Assembly: GCA_041691815.1 (NCBI GenBank) | Contig: JBEPTZ010000057.1 | Coordinates: 1-27,089 of the forward strand | DNA from: 70-18 sp041691815 | Lineage (GTDB): Bacteria > Pseudomonadota > Alphaproteobacteria > Acetobacterales > Acetobacteraceae | Direction: 5' to 3' | DNA: 27,089 nucleotides | Shown: piece by piece, positions 18,423-25,409 of the stretch | How the letters are laid out: each line of letters starts with the position of its first letter | How positions within the stretch are numbered: the first letter of the stretch is position 1 | Notes under the pieces: generated by a model | Seen by the model: only the letters and a program-made list of their open reading frames with translations | The model's database searches: none | Told to the model about the DNA's origin: nothing | Program-made: the position numbers and the translations under genes

Positions 18423-20228
18423 CTATTCGACGTCGAACGACTTTTCCGGGCCGGCGTCGCGCAACCGGCGGCGGCCGATCGGGCGGATTTCCAGCTTCGG
18501 CACCATGGCGCGAATCTCGCTTTGGAAGGTGGCGCGCTGCTCGTGGATGGTGGCGATCACCGGGCCCATCGGGATGCCGAGATCGACCAGCAGCGCCTCG
18601 GCCACCTGCAGGCTGGCCTCGATGGTCTCCGGCACCGCATCGGTGGCGCCGGCGGCATAGAGCTGGGCGGCGTGGCCGCTGTCGCGGGCGCGGGCGACGA
18701 TCAGCAATTCGGCGCGCTCGGCGCGGGCGGCTGCCACCAGCCGGTCGGCGGCGCGGCGGTCGGTCATCGTCACCACCAGGGCGCGGGCTTCCGCCATGCC
18801 CAGCCGGTGCAGCATTTCCGGGTGGGTGACATCGCCCCAGGAGACCGGGCGGCCGAGGCGGCGCTGGCTGGCCACGCGGTCGGCGTCGTTGTCGATCGCC
18901 ACGTAGGAAATCTTGTGGGTTTCCAGCAGGATGGCGACAGTTTCGCCGACCCGGCCGAAGCCGGCGATGATCACATGCGGAGTGTCGCCGAACGGGCCGG
19001 GCACCGCCAACGCCGGATCGACCGGCGGCGCGAAACGTCGTGCGGCGCTGCGGCCGACACGGGAAAGCAATGGAATCAACCCCATGGTGATCGCCGCCAC
19101 GCTGAGCGCCTGGGCGGTGAGACCGGCCGGCAGCAGGCCGTTGGCCAGCGCCAGCCCGAGAATGACGAAGCCGAACTCGCCGCCCGGCGCCAACAACAGC
19201 CCGACCTGCAAGCCGTTGCTGAAGCGCAGGCCGAACAGCCTTGTGAGCGGCAGCAGCACCGCCAGCTTGGCCAGCACCAGCAGCACCGCGCCGGCCAGCA
19301 GTGGCCAGGGGTCGGCCAGCAGCGACGGCAGCGACAGGCTCATGCCGACCGAGATCAGGAACACCCCGAGCAGCAGGCCCTTGAACGGCTCGATGGTGAC
19401 CTCGATCTGGCGGCGGAACTCGGTTTCCGCCAGCAGCAGCCCGGCGATCAACGCCCCCATCGCCATTGAGAGTCCGGCCGCCGCGGTGGCGACGCCGGTG
19501 GCCAGGATCACCAGCAGGCAGGCGGCCATGAACAATTCCGGGCTGGCGGTGCGCGCCACGCTGCGGAACAGCGGGCGCAGCGCCACGCGGCCGAGCACGA
19601 TCACCGCCACCACCACCGGCACCGCCTGGGCCAATGCGGCGAGCAGCGGCCCCCAGCCGACATTGTGCTGGCCGAGCAGGCTGATGACGAACAGGATCGG
19701 CACCGCGGCGAGGTCCTGGAAGATCAGCACCGCCAGGCAGGAGCGGCCGATGGTGCCACCCATCCGGCGCTCGTCGGCCAGCACCTGCAGCACCACCGCG
19801 GTGGAGGACATCGCCAGCGCGATGCCGAGCAGCCAGGCCGCCATCGGCGGATAACCGGCGAGCAGCGCCAGGCCCGCCACCAGCAGGGTAGATAGCGCCA
19901 CCTGCAGCGCGCCGAGGCCGAACACCAGCCGGCGCATCACCAGCAGGCGGTCGAACGATAATTCCAGCCCGATCATGAACATCAGCGTGACCACGCCGAG
20001 ATCGGCGATCGGCGCGATGCGCTCGGGATCGGCGATGATCACCGCCTCCAGCCAGGGCGGCCGGCCGAGCAGCGCCCAGACGCCGTACGGGCCGACCAGC
20101 AGGCCGACCAGCATGAAGCCGAGCACCGGGCTGATCTTGAAGCGGTAGAATACCGGGATCACCACCCCGGCGGCGCCGAGGATGATCAGGGCCGGCTTGA
20201 ACAGGGCGGGATCGACGGGGGCGGACAT
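18423..20228 (-). CDS. CPA2-family cation:proton antiporter with RCK (TrkA-N) domain, KefB/C-like
   Basis: This is an inner-membrane monovalent cation/proton antiporter of 601 residues. The N-terminal 380 or so residues are highly hydrophobic with many helices and carry CPA2 hallmarks: FMIGLELSFDRL, LAMSSTAVVLQVL, LIFQDLAAVP and LLAPGGEFGFVI. A cytosolic RCK/TrkA-N domain starts at about 418 with HVIIAGFGRVGE, a Rossmann nucleotide-binding turn, followed by an acidic strand end (AIDNDADR). This layout matches glutathione-gated K+ efflux proteins KefB/KefC. No KefF/KefG oxidoreductase partner is adjacent, so ligand and ion specificity are uncertain. The ATG has AGGA eight bases upstream. It is divergent from the operon starting at 20405. 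Confidence 0.92.
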   Translation of the reverse strand: MSAPVDPALFKPALIILGAAGVVIPVFYRFKISPVLGFMLVGLLVGPYGVWALLGRPPWLEAVIIADPERIAPIADLGVVTLMFMIGLELSFDRLLVMRRLVFGLGALQVALSTLLVAGLALLAGYPPMAAWLLGIALAMSSTAVVLQVLADERRMGGTIGRSCLAVLIFQDLAAVPILFVISLLGQHNVGWGPLLAALAQAVPVVVAVIVLGRVALRPLFRSVARTASPELFMAACLLVILATGVATAAAGLSMAMGALIAGLLLAETEFRRQIEVTIEPFKGLLLGVFLISVGMSLSLPSLLADPWPLLAGAVLLVLAKLAVLLPLTRLFGLRFSNGLQVGLLLAPGGEFGFVILGLALANGLLPAGLTAQALSVAAITMGLIPLLSRVGRSAARRFAPPVDPALAVPGPFGDTPHVIIAGFGRVGETVAILLETHKISYVAIDNDADRVASQRRLGRPVSWGDVTHPEMLHRLGMAEARALVVTMTDRRAADRLVAAARAERAELLIVARARDSGHAAQLYAAGATDAVPETIEASLQVAEALLVDLGIPMGPVIATIHEQRATFQSEIRAMVPKLEIRPIGRRRLRDAGPEKSFDVE

Positions 20229-20333
20229 CGGCGCATCCTACAGGCTGGCGGCGATGGCAGGAACCGCGCTGCTGAGGAAAACCACACCGGGCGAAACACC
20301 CTCTTGTCGAATCCGTGCGGCGCGCGTAAATCA

Positions 20334-20346
20334 GTATTTATAATAC
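20334..20346. promoter_or_regulatory. AT-rich palindrome with consensus -10 hexamer upstream of the DUF2249 operon
   Basis: In otherwise GC-rich DNA, GTATT-TAT-AATAC is a perfect 5-base inverted repeat and contains TATAAT at 20339-20344. A further AATAC follows after CTGTT. It lies about 60 bases before the GTG at 20405. No good -35 hexamer stands 17 bases upstream, so an activator- or repressor-controlled promoter is plausible. The regulator is not identifiable from this alone. Confidence 0.45.
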
Positions 20347-20404
20347 CTGTTAATACGCAGCCCCGTTCCGGGGCGGATGCGCGATGCATCGGGAGTGAGT
20401 TCGC

Positions 20405-21784
20405 GTGACCCCTGCCAGCAACCGCCTGTCGCGTTGGACGCCGGTGATGTTTGCGCTGGCGCTGCTCAACCTGGTGCTCGCGCTGGGGCTGGCGGTGTTC
20501 GGGCTGGCCTGGCCGGTGGCGCCGGCGGCCGCCCCGGTCAGTCTGGTGATGATCCATCTGCTGACCATCGGCTGGCTGACCATGCTGATGTATGGCGCGC
20601 TGTTCCAGTTCGTGCCGGTGATCACCAGCCGGGTGCTGCCGAGCCAGGCGCTGTCGCTGGTGACGTTGCTGGGGCTGGAGGGCGGGCTGGCGCTGATGGT
20701 CGCCGGCTTCCTGCTGCTGGGCGACGGCGCGGCGGCGGTGCTGCTGCCAGTCGGCGGCACGCTGGTGATCGCGGCGATGGTGGTGGGGGCGGCCAGCCTG
20801 ATGGTGCCGCTGCTCGGCAAGCGGCCGATGGCGCTGAGTGCCAGGTTCGTGCTGGCGGCGCTCGGTTTTCTGCTGGTGACGGTGCTGCTGGGGCTGAGTT
20901 TCGCGCTGGCGCTGACGGTGCCGGCGACGCAGGCGGTGCTGGCGCCGCTGCTCGGCGGCGGCGGGCTGGCCTATCACGCGCTGGGCGGGCTGGGCGGCTG
21001 GTTCACGCTGATCGGCATCGGGGTTTCCTATGAGTTGCTGCCGATGTTCATGCTGGCGCCGCATGATCGCGGCAAGCTCGGCCGGGCGGTGCTGTGGAGT
21101 GCGGTGGGCGGGCTGATCCTGGTGGTCGGCGCCGGGCTGGCCGGCGCGCTGTGGCCGGCGGGCTGGCTCCGCGGCGTGGAACTGGTCGGGCGGCTGGTGC
21201 TGGGGGTGGCGCTGGTGCTGTACCTGGTCGACGTGGTGCGGATGTATCGCGGCCGCAAGCGCCAGCAGATCGAGTTGCATAATCGTGCCGCAGTCGGGGC
21301 GTTCGTGGCGCTGGGGCTGGCGGTGCTGCTGGCGGCCGCTGCGATGGCCACCGACCGGCTGGCGGAACTGACCCCGGTGCTGGTGCTGCTGGTGCTGCTC
21401 GGCTGGCTCAGCGGGCTGGGGCTGACGCAGTTGTACAAAGTGGTGGCGTTTCTGTCCTGGCTGTCGGCGTTTGGCAGCAAGCTGGGGCGCGGCGCGGTGC
21501 CGCGGGTGCAGGACCTGGTGGACGAGAACCGCGGCCGCTGGTTCTTCATGCTGTATTTCGCCGCGGTGGCGCTGGCGACGCTTGCCGCGCTGTTCGAGCA
21601 GACCGCGCTGCTGCGCGCGGCACTGGCGCTGGCGCTGGTCGGGGTGCTGCTGCTGGCGGTGGAATACGCGCGGGCCTGGCGGGGGGTTTATGCCAACCGG
21701 CCGCACGCCGCACCGGCGCTGCCGCCGCGCCCGCCGCTCCCCCGCCCCCCTCTTAATGTTGCCGGAAAGGAAACAGGCAGATGA
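20405..21784 (+). CDS. Polytopic membrane protein, haem-copper oxidase subunit I/NnrS-like
   Basis: This is a 459-residue integral membrane protein with about twelve hydrophobic segments. The GTG start has GGGAGTGAG upstream. The second or third helix contains IHLLTIGWLTMLMYGALFQF, resembling the haem-ligating helix context of cytochrome-oxidase-subunit-I-like and NnrS-type proteins. A second conserved-looking His lies in LAYHALGGLGGWFTLIG, followed by SYELLPMFMLAPH. I cannot assign a reaction. The usual CuB three-histidine arrangement is not evident, so it is probably not a true oxidase. The tail is proline-rich (PPRPPLPRPPL). Its stop overlaps the next ATG (ATGA), so it is the first gene of a coupled operon with DUF2249 and Fe-S assembly proteins. 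Such families often accompany nitric-oxide or denitrification functions; that link is inference. Confidence 0.7.
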   Translation: MTPASNRLSRWTPVMFALALLNLVLALGLAVFGLAWPVAPAAAPVSLVMIHLLTIGWLTMLMYGALFQFVPVITSRVLPSQALSLVTLLGLEGGLALMVAGFLLLGDGAAAVLLPVGGTLVIAAMVVGAASLMVPLLGKRPMALSARFVLAALGFLLVTVLLGLSFALALTVPATQAVLAPLLGGGGLAYHALGGLGGWFTLIGIGVSYELLPMFMLAPHDRGKLGRAVLWSAVGGLILVVGAGLAGALWPAGWLRGVELVGRLVLGVALVLYLVDVVRMYRGRKRQQIELHNRAAVGAFVALGLAVLLAAAAMATDRLAELTPVLVLLVLLGWLSGLGLTQLYKVVAFLSWLSAFGSKLGRGAVPRVQDLVDENRGRWFFMLYFAAVALATLAALFEQTALLRAALALALVGVLLLAVEYARAWRGVYANRPHAAPALPPRPPLPRPPLNVAGKETGR

Positions 21785-22305
21785 CCGAGGATGCAACCGT
21801 GCTGCTGGATGTGCGGCCGATACTGGCCGCCGGCGGCGAACCGTTCCCGCAGATCATGCAGGCGGTGAAGGGGCTACAGGCAGGGCAGTCGCTGCGGCTG
21901 CTGGCCACCTTCGAACCGATCCCGCTGTATTCGGTGCTGGGGCGGCAGGGGCTGTCGCATAGCGCCACAAAGCATGGCGAGGCGGACTGGGAGATTCTGT
22001 TCAGCCCGGATGCCGCCGGCGCCAAGGCACAGCATGCCAAGCGGCCGGCAGCGGGCAGCCACGCCGGCGACGGGGCCGGCTGGCCGGAGCCGAAGCAGTC
22101 GCTGGATAATCGCGGCATGCAGCCGCCGGAGCCGATGGTGCGGATTCTGTCGACGCTGGAGGAATTGTCGGCCGGCGAGGTGATCGAGGCCTGGAATGAT
22201 CGCGAGCCGCTGCTGCTGTATCCCGAACTGGAGGCGCGCGGGGCGGAGATTCAGGTCAGCGTGCGCGACGAGGGCGTGCGGCTGCTGATCCGGCGCGGGG
22301 CCTGA
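21781..22305 (+). CDS. Tandem DUF2249 domain protein
   Basis: The 174-residue protein appears to hold two DUF2249 modules. The first covers about residues 5-75 (LLDVRPILAAGGEPFPQIM, then LRLLATFEPIPLYSVLG). The second covers about 118-172 (MVRILSTLEELSAGEVIEAW, then PLLLYPELEARG). A low-complexity linker with Lys, His and Pro joins them. DUF2249 is, to my knowledge, a small alpha/beta fold likened to the TusA/SirA group; the biochemical function is unknown. ATG overlaps the preceding stop, and AAAGGA precedes it. The next gene starts four bases after its stop. A single-domain relative lies at 22874. Confidence 0.82.
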   Translation: MTEDATVLLDVRPILAAGGEPFPQIMQAVKGLQAGQSLRLLATFEPIPLYSVLGRQGLSHSATKHGEADWEILFSPDAAGAKAQHAKRPAAGSHAGDGAGWPEPKQSLDNRGMQPPEPMVRILSTLEELSAGEVIEAWNDREPLLLYPELEARGAEIQVSVRDEGVRLLIRRGA

Positions 22306-22309
22306 GGCG

Positions 22310-22642
22310 ATGACCGAAACCGCAGCGGCGCTGGACGAAGCGGTATTGCGCGATGCGCTGTACGACGTGATCGATCCTGAGCTGGGCTACAACATCGTCG
22401 ATCTCGGGCTGGTCTACGGCATCGCCAACGATGACGGCGGGCTGGTCGATGTGACGATGACGATGACCACGCCGGGCTGCCCGGCGCAGGACTATATCGT
22501 CGGCGGCGTGGAGCATCGGCTGGGCGAAGTGCCAGGCGTCACCGGGGTGTTTGTCAACGTGGTGTGGGAACCGGCGTGGTCGACCAAGAAGATGTCGCCG
22601 GAGGCCAAGGCGCATTTCCGCATCCGCGACGACGAGGAATGA
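22310..22642 (+). CDS. MIP18/DUF59-family metal-sulfur cluster assembly factor
   Basis: This 110-residue protein matches the DUF59 (PaaD/SufT/MIP18) family, which helps mature or deliver Fe-S clusters. The family pattern is clear: ALYDVIDPELGYNIVDLGLV near the N-terminus, VTMTMTTPGCPAQDYI with the single conserved Cys, and VVWEPAWSTKKMSPEAK towards the end. It lies between the two DUF2249 genes with overlapping or near-overlapping junctions, suggesting it serves a metalloprotein made by or with this operon rather than general Fe-S assembly. The stop overlaps the next ATG (ATGA at 22639). Confidence 0.9.
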   Translation: MTETAAALDEAVLRDALYDVIDPELGYNIVDLGLVYGIANDDGGLVDVTMTMTTPGCPAQDYIVGGVEHRLGEVPGVTGVFVNVVWEPAWSTKKMSPEAKAHFRIRDDEE

Positions 22643-22881
22643 CCGATGGGCAGGCCGGGCCGGCACCGATTGCCGGCCTGAACCGGCTGCTGGTGCAGGC
22701 GCTGCTGGCGCTGGCCCGGGCCGGCGAGGGCGAGCAGGCCTGCCGGATTGCGGCGCGCGGCTGGTCGCTGCTGCGCCAACACGATGCCCGCGAAGCCGAA
22801 CGGCTGACCGCGGCGCTGCACAGCCTGAGCAACGGCGTCAGGCTGGATATCACCAACCAAGGAGAGATTACGCATGGCTGA
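22639..22881 (+). CDS. Small unknown protein linking DUF59 and DUF2249 genes
   Basis: This is an 80-residue reading frame whose ATG (22639) overlaps the DUF59 stop by four bases and whose stop overlaps the next DUF2249 start by eight bases. Such coupling at both ends argues it is a real gene. The sequence is mostly helical by eye (LNRLLVQALLALARAGEGEQ, then AARGWSLLRQHDAREAERL) and contains a single Cys. The frame is open further upstream to 22564, but that part is a shadow of the DUF59 gene. I do not recognise the family. It may be an adaptor for the neighbouring proteins. Confidence 0.75.
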   Translation: MTDGQAGPAPIAGLNRLLVQALLALARAGEGEQACRIAARGWSLLRQHDAREAERLTAALHSLSNGVRLDITNQGEITHG

Positions 22882-23110
22882 GTCACAGGTTCTGGATGTG
22901 CGCAAGCTGATTCCGGCGGAACGGCATCGGCAGATCTTCGCCACCTACGAGAAGTTGTCGGCCGGGACCAAGTTCCAGCTGGTCAACGACCACGATCCCA
23001 AGCCGCTGTACTACCAGTTCGACGCCGAGCATCACGGCGCGTTCTCGTGGAACTACCTGGAGCAGGGGCCGGAGGTGTGGCGGGTGGAGATCGGCCGTAC
23101 CGCCGCGTAG
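22874..23110 (+). CDS. Single-domain DUF2249 protein
   Basis: This 78-residue protein has the DUF2249 pattern: LDVRKLIPAERHRQIFATYE, then LSAGTKFQLVNDHDPKPLYY, and FSWNYLEQGPEVWRVEIGR at the end. Compared with the tandem DUF2249 protein upstream, it keeps His/Asp-rich NDHDPKPLYYQFDAEHHGAF, which is closer to the family core. AAGGAGAG lies eight bases before the ATG, the best ribosome-binding site in the operon, so it may be the most highly translated member. It is the last gene of the operon. A hairpin follows. Confidence 0.85.
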   Translation: MAESQVLDVRKLIPAERHRQIFATYEKLSAGTKFQLVNDHDPKPLYYQFDAEHHGAFSWNYLEQGPEVWRVEIGRTAA

Positions 23111-23131
23111 CAGCCGGTCCGCAAGGCTGGG

Positions 23132-23169
23132 GCACCGACGCGATACCCACGTTCAGCACGCGTCGGTGC
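23132..23169. terminator. Strong hairpin between convergent genes
   Basis: GCACCGACGCG (23132-23142) and CGCGTCGGTGC (23159-23169) form a perfect 11-base stem with a 16-base loop, in the gap between the DUF2249 operon end (23110) and the convergent gene end (23179). No T-tract follows on either strand, so it is either a weak or factor-assisted terminator or an mRNA-stabilising hairpin. Confidence 0.55.
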
Positions 23170-23178
23170 TGCCTGCGG

Positions 23179-23802
23179 TCAGACGAAGCCGAGCGCCATG
23201 CCGAGGGCGACCATGTCGTGCGCCGAGATGACGCTGGCGCGCTTGATGTCGGCTTCCTTGAGGTTGGGGATGTAGAGCTGCCAGGCCTCCAGCACGCCGA
23301 GATCGGGCGGCAGTTCGGCGCCGCGATTGACCTGCCAGTCCTTCACCTTGTCGCGGAATTTGTCTTCCTTGCTGACGCCGGCTTTGCTGAATTTCTTCTG
23401 CGGCGCGAAGGTGCCCCAGAAGGCACGGCAATCGTCGGTGAGCGCCACCTGGACGTAGTTGTCGAGATCGTTCCAGTCGACGCAGACGGCGGACATGAAG
23501 CGGACCATCGCACTCATGTCGATGCCGTTCAGCTTGGCCTGCTGGTAGCGGCCGAGCGCGCCCTCGTAATCCTCCTTGAACGGCTTGACCGGCGACCACC
23601 AGGGGGTGATGCCCCATTTCGGGTCGGACGGCGCCTTGCCGGCGGTGAGCTTGAACAGCAGGAAGCCCTTGGGCAGGGTTTCCACCCGCACGCTGCCGTC
23701 GCCGAACGCGCTCTGATGGCCGGGGGGAGCTTCTTGAAATCCAGCAGGGTGAGGTTTTCGTTGATCACGGCGGGCGGCTCCGTTGGGCTGGGCGTCTGGC
23801 AT
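23179..23802 (-). CDS. Unknown protein with apparent N-terminal frameshift
   Basis: The body (about 180 residues, from LPPGHQSAFGDGSVRVETLP to the end) reads as a normal soluble protein with many aromatic and charged residues (WGITPWWSPVKPFKEDYEG, AVCVDWNDLDNY). I do not recognise the family. The frame can be extended to an ATG at 23802, but those first 30 residues look non-protein-like. A better N-terminus lies in another frame: a GTG at 23768, nine bases after GGAG, gives V-INENLTLLDFKKLPP. The two frames meet at a run of six C on the minus strand (23722-23727). One extra C would give a continuous protein of about 196 residues. It is either a real or variable frameshift or a sequence error. 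Confidence 0.65.
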   Translation of the reverse strand: MPDAQPNGAARRDQRKPHPAGFQEAPPGHQSAFGDGSVRVETLPKGFLLFKLTAGKAPSDPKWGITPWWSPVKPFKEDYEGALGRYQQAKLNGIDMSAMVRFMSAVCVDWNDLDNYVQVALTDDCRAFWGTFAPQKKFSKAGVSKEDKFRDKVKDWQVNRGAELPPDLGVLEAWQLYIPNLKEADIKRASVISAHDMVALGMALGFV

Positions 23803-23924
23803 GCGCCCCGCGCCGGAATGACGCGAGGCGGCACATTACCGAAAGCGGGTTGGTGCGCATGCGGAAATATCGCCGGGGCCAAGGGGGTGGCGGTCACGAT
23901 TCGCGGCGCGGAGGGTGGTGCGGC

Positions 23925-23968
23925 TGGTATCCCGTACGAGATTCGAACTCGTGTCGCCGCCGTGAAAG
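23925..23968 (-). other. Attachment site: 3' half of tRNA-Glu(UUC)
   Basis: On the minus strand this reads as the anticodon loop CTTTCAC, anticodon 3' stem GGCGG, variable CGAC, T arm ACGAG-TTCGAAT-CTCGT, acceptor strand ACGGGAT, discriminator A and encoded CCA. The matching 5' half is missing: the five bases before the loop (CGTCT) cannot pair with GGCGG, and no D arm or complementary ATCCCGT acceptor strand follows upstream. The break is at the anticodon loop, a common crossover point for tyrosine recombinases. The 3' end faces the chromosome and the broken side faces the integrase, as expected for the att copy at the far end of an element whose other end restores the whole tRNA gene beyond the window. 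Confidence 0.82.
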
Positions 23969-24041
23969 AGACGCTAAACCGTGCATAGACGTCCAACGGC
24001 GGACATGATAACCCTTTGAACTCCGCCAATATGTAGCGTCT
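23969..24041. repeat. Inverted repeat beside the crossover site
   Basis: AGACGCTA (23969-23976) starts at the very base after the tRNA fragment and is matched by TAGCGTCT at 24034-24041. Arm-type integrase or excisionase sites are often found in this position. That role is inference. Confidence 0.4.
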
Positions 24042-24042
24042 T

Positions 24043-24100
24043 CGTCTGTCCTTGTGCATCGCTGTCTAACGGCGTATATTAGACACATATTGGACAGACG
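24043..24100. promoter_or_regulatory. Nested inverted repeats over the integrase promoter
   Basis: An outer perfect pair, CGTCTGTCC (24043-24051) and GGACAGACG (24092-24100), encloses an inner perfect pair, TGTCTAA (24063-24069) and TTAGACA (24079-24085). Four TGTC(C/T) half-sites thus surround a likely promoter: TTGTGC at 24052-24057, 17 bases, TATATT at 24075-24080. The layout fits an operator for a repressor or excisionase controlling the integrase. Confidence 0.55.
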
Positions 24101-24125
24101 ACCAGCGGCGGTAACGGGGGCGGTG

Positions 24126-25409
24126 ATGGCGCGGACGGTGCGAGATGCCAATCTGGAGAGTCGGGCGGCGCGGGGGCGGTTGAAGGCTGCCGGGAAGCCA
24201 TACTTCCGGGCGATCGACGAAGGGCTGCATCTCGGCTACCGCCGGGGCAAAACAGCCGGAAAATGGGTGATGCGCTGGTACGTCGGCGATCAGACCTATC
24301 GGCTGGAGACGATCGGCGCCGCTGATGACACCATCGACGCCGACGGCGAGGCCGTTCTGACCTTCAGCCAAGCGCAGGCGGTGGCACGGCGGCGGTTTGT
24401 GGAACAGAGGCGGGTTGCCGCCGGGTTGCCCGCCAAGGCTGGCCCCTACACAGTCGCTGCATGTCTCGACGATTATCTGGCGTGGCTGGAACAGAACCGG
24501 AAGACGGCCAGAGACGCGCGGTGGCGGGTGGACGCGCTGATTATTCCGACCCTCGGCGACGTGCTGTGCGCGAAGCTGACGACGAAGACATTGCGCGAGT
24601 GGCTGGACGCTGTTGCCAAGGCGCCGGCTCGGCTGCGCACGAAGAAAGGTAAGGCGCAGCAGTACCGCGCTGGCGACGATAGCGACGGGCCGGACGAGGC
24701 AGTACGACGGCGCCACGCTTCGGCGAACCGGGTGCTGACAATCCTGAAAGCCGCGCTCAATTACAGTTGGCGTGAAAAGAAGATACCCTCAGACGACGCA
24801 TGGCGGGCGCTGAAGCCGTTCAAGCAAGCGGACGCGGCACGGATACGCTACCTCACCGTAGAGGAAGCCAAGCGCCTGTTGAACGCATGCGATGCCGATT
24901 TCAAAAACCTGACCCATGCCGCGCTGCTGACCGGGGCGCGGTTCAGCGAGTTGGCTGCGCTCGTGGCCGGCGACTTCAACCGTGATAGCGGCACCGTCCA
25001 TATCCGCACCAGCAAGAGCGGCAAAGGCCGGCACGTTGTCCTGACCGAGGAAGGAACCGCATTCTTCACCGCGATCAGCGCCGGTCTAAGCAATCGCGAT
25101 CGGATGCTTTCCAAAGCGGACGGCAGCCGCTGGGCGAAGTCGCACCAATCACGCCCGATGCGCAACGCATGCAAGAACGGCAAGATCGATCCGCCGGCTG
25201 GGTTCCACACATTGCGCCATACCTACGCAAGCCTCTCGATCATGAACGGCGCGCCGCTGAATGTGGTGGCGCACAACCTTGGGCATGTCGATACCCGGAT
25301 GGTCGAGCGGCACTACGGGCACATGAGCCCGTCCTACCTCGCCGAAGCGATCCGAGCCGCAGCACCTCGGTTCGGGGTGTCTGTCGACAGCAACGTGGTG
25401 GCGCTATGA
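24126..25409 (+). CDS. Tyrosine recombinase (phage/island integrase)
   Basis: This enzyme catalyses site-specific integration and excision of the element. Counting from the ATG at 24126 it has 427 residues. The N-terminal part includes an arm-binding-like region with RWYVGDQTYRLETIG and the core-binding SAM-like region (YTVAACLDDYLAWLEQNRKT). The catalytic domain has Arg272 in LLTGARFSELAAL, Lys297 in TSKSGKGRHV, His361 and Arg364 in FHTLRHTYAS, His387 in LGHVDTRMVERHY and nucleophile Tyr397. All catalytic residues are present, so it should be active. An in-frame ATG at 24054 is less likely because it lies inside the promoter and operator region; a GTG at 24123 also competes. It sits about 160 bases from the tRNA fragment. 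Its stop overlaps the next start. Confidence 0.95.
   Translation: MARTVRDANLESRAARGRLKAAGKPYFRAIDEGLHLGYRRGKTAGKWVMRWYVGDQTYRLETIGAADDTIDADGEAVLTFSQAQAVARRRFVEQRRVAAGLPAKAGPYTVAACLDDYLAWLEQNRKTARDARWRVDALIIPTLGDVLCAKLTTKTLREWLDAVAKAPARLRTKKGKAQQYRAGDDSDGPDEAVRRRHASANRVLTILKAALNYSWREKKIPSDDAWRALKPFKQADAARIRYLTVEEAKRLLNACDADFKNLTHAALLTGARFSELAALVAGDFNRDSGTVHIRTSKSGKGRHVVLTEEGTAFFTAISAGLSNRDRMLSKADGSRWAKSHQSRPMRNACKNGKIDPPAGFHTLRHTYASLSIMNGAPLNVVAHNLGHVDTRMVERHYGHMSPSYLAEAIRAAAPRFGVSVDSNVVAL

Noticed and set aside
20186..21796. 536-codon minus-strand frame rich in Gln, Arg and His
   Set aside because: It is the mirror of the membrane protein gene at 20405 and has no domain-like features.
23925..24000. 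Complete tRNA gene on the minus strand
   Set aside because: The anticodon stem cannot form and there is no D arm or matching acceptor 5' strand; only the 3' half is present.
24054..24125. Integrase start at the ATG at 24054
   Set aside because: That segment carries the predicted -10 hexamer and inverted repeats; the ATG at 24126 follows a GGGGG site and begins a typical integrase N-terminus.
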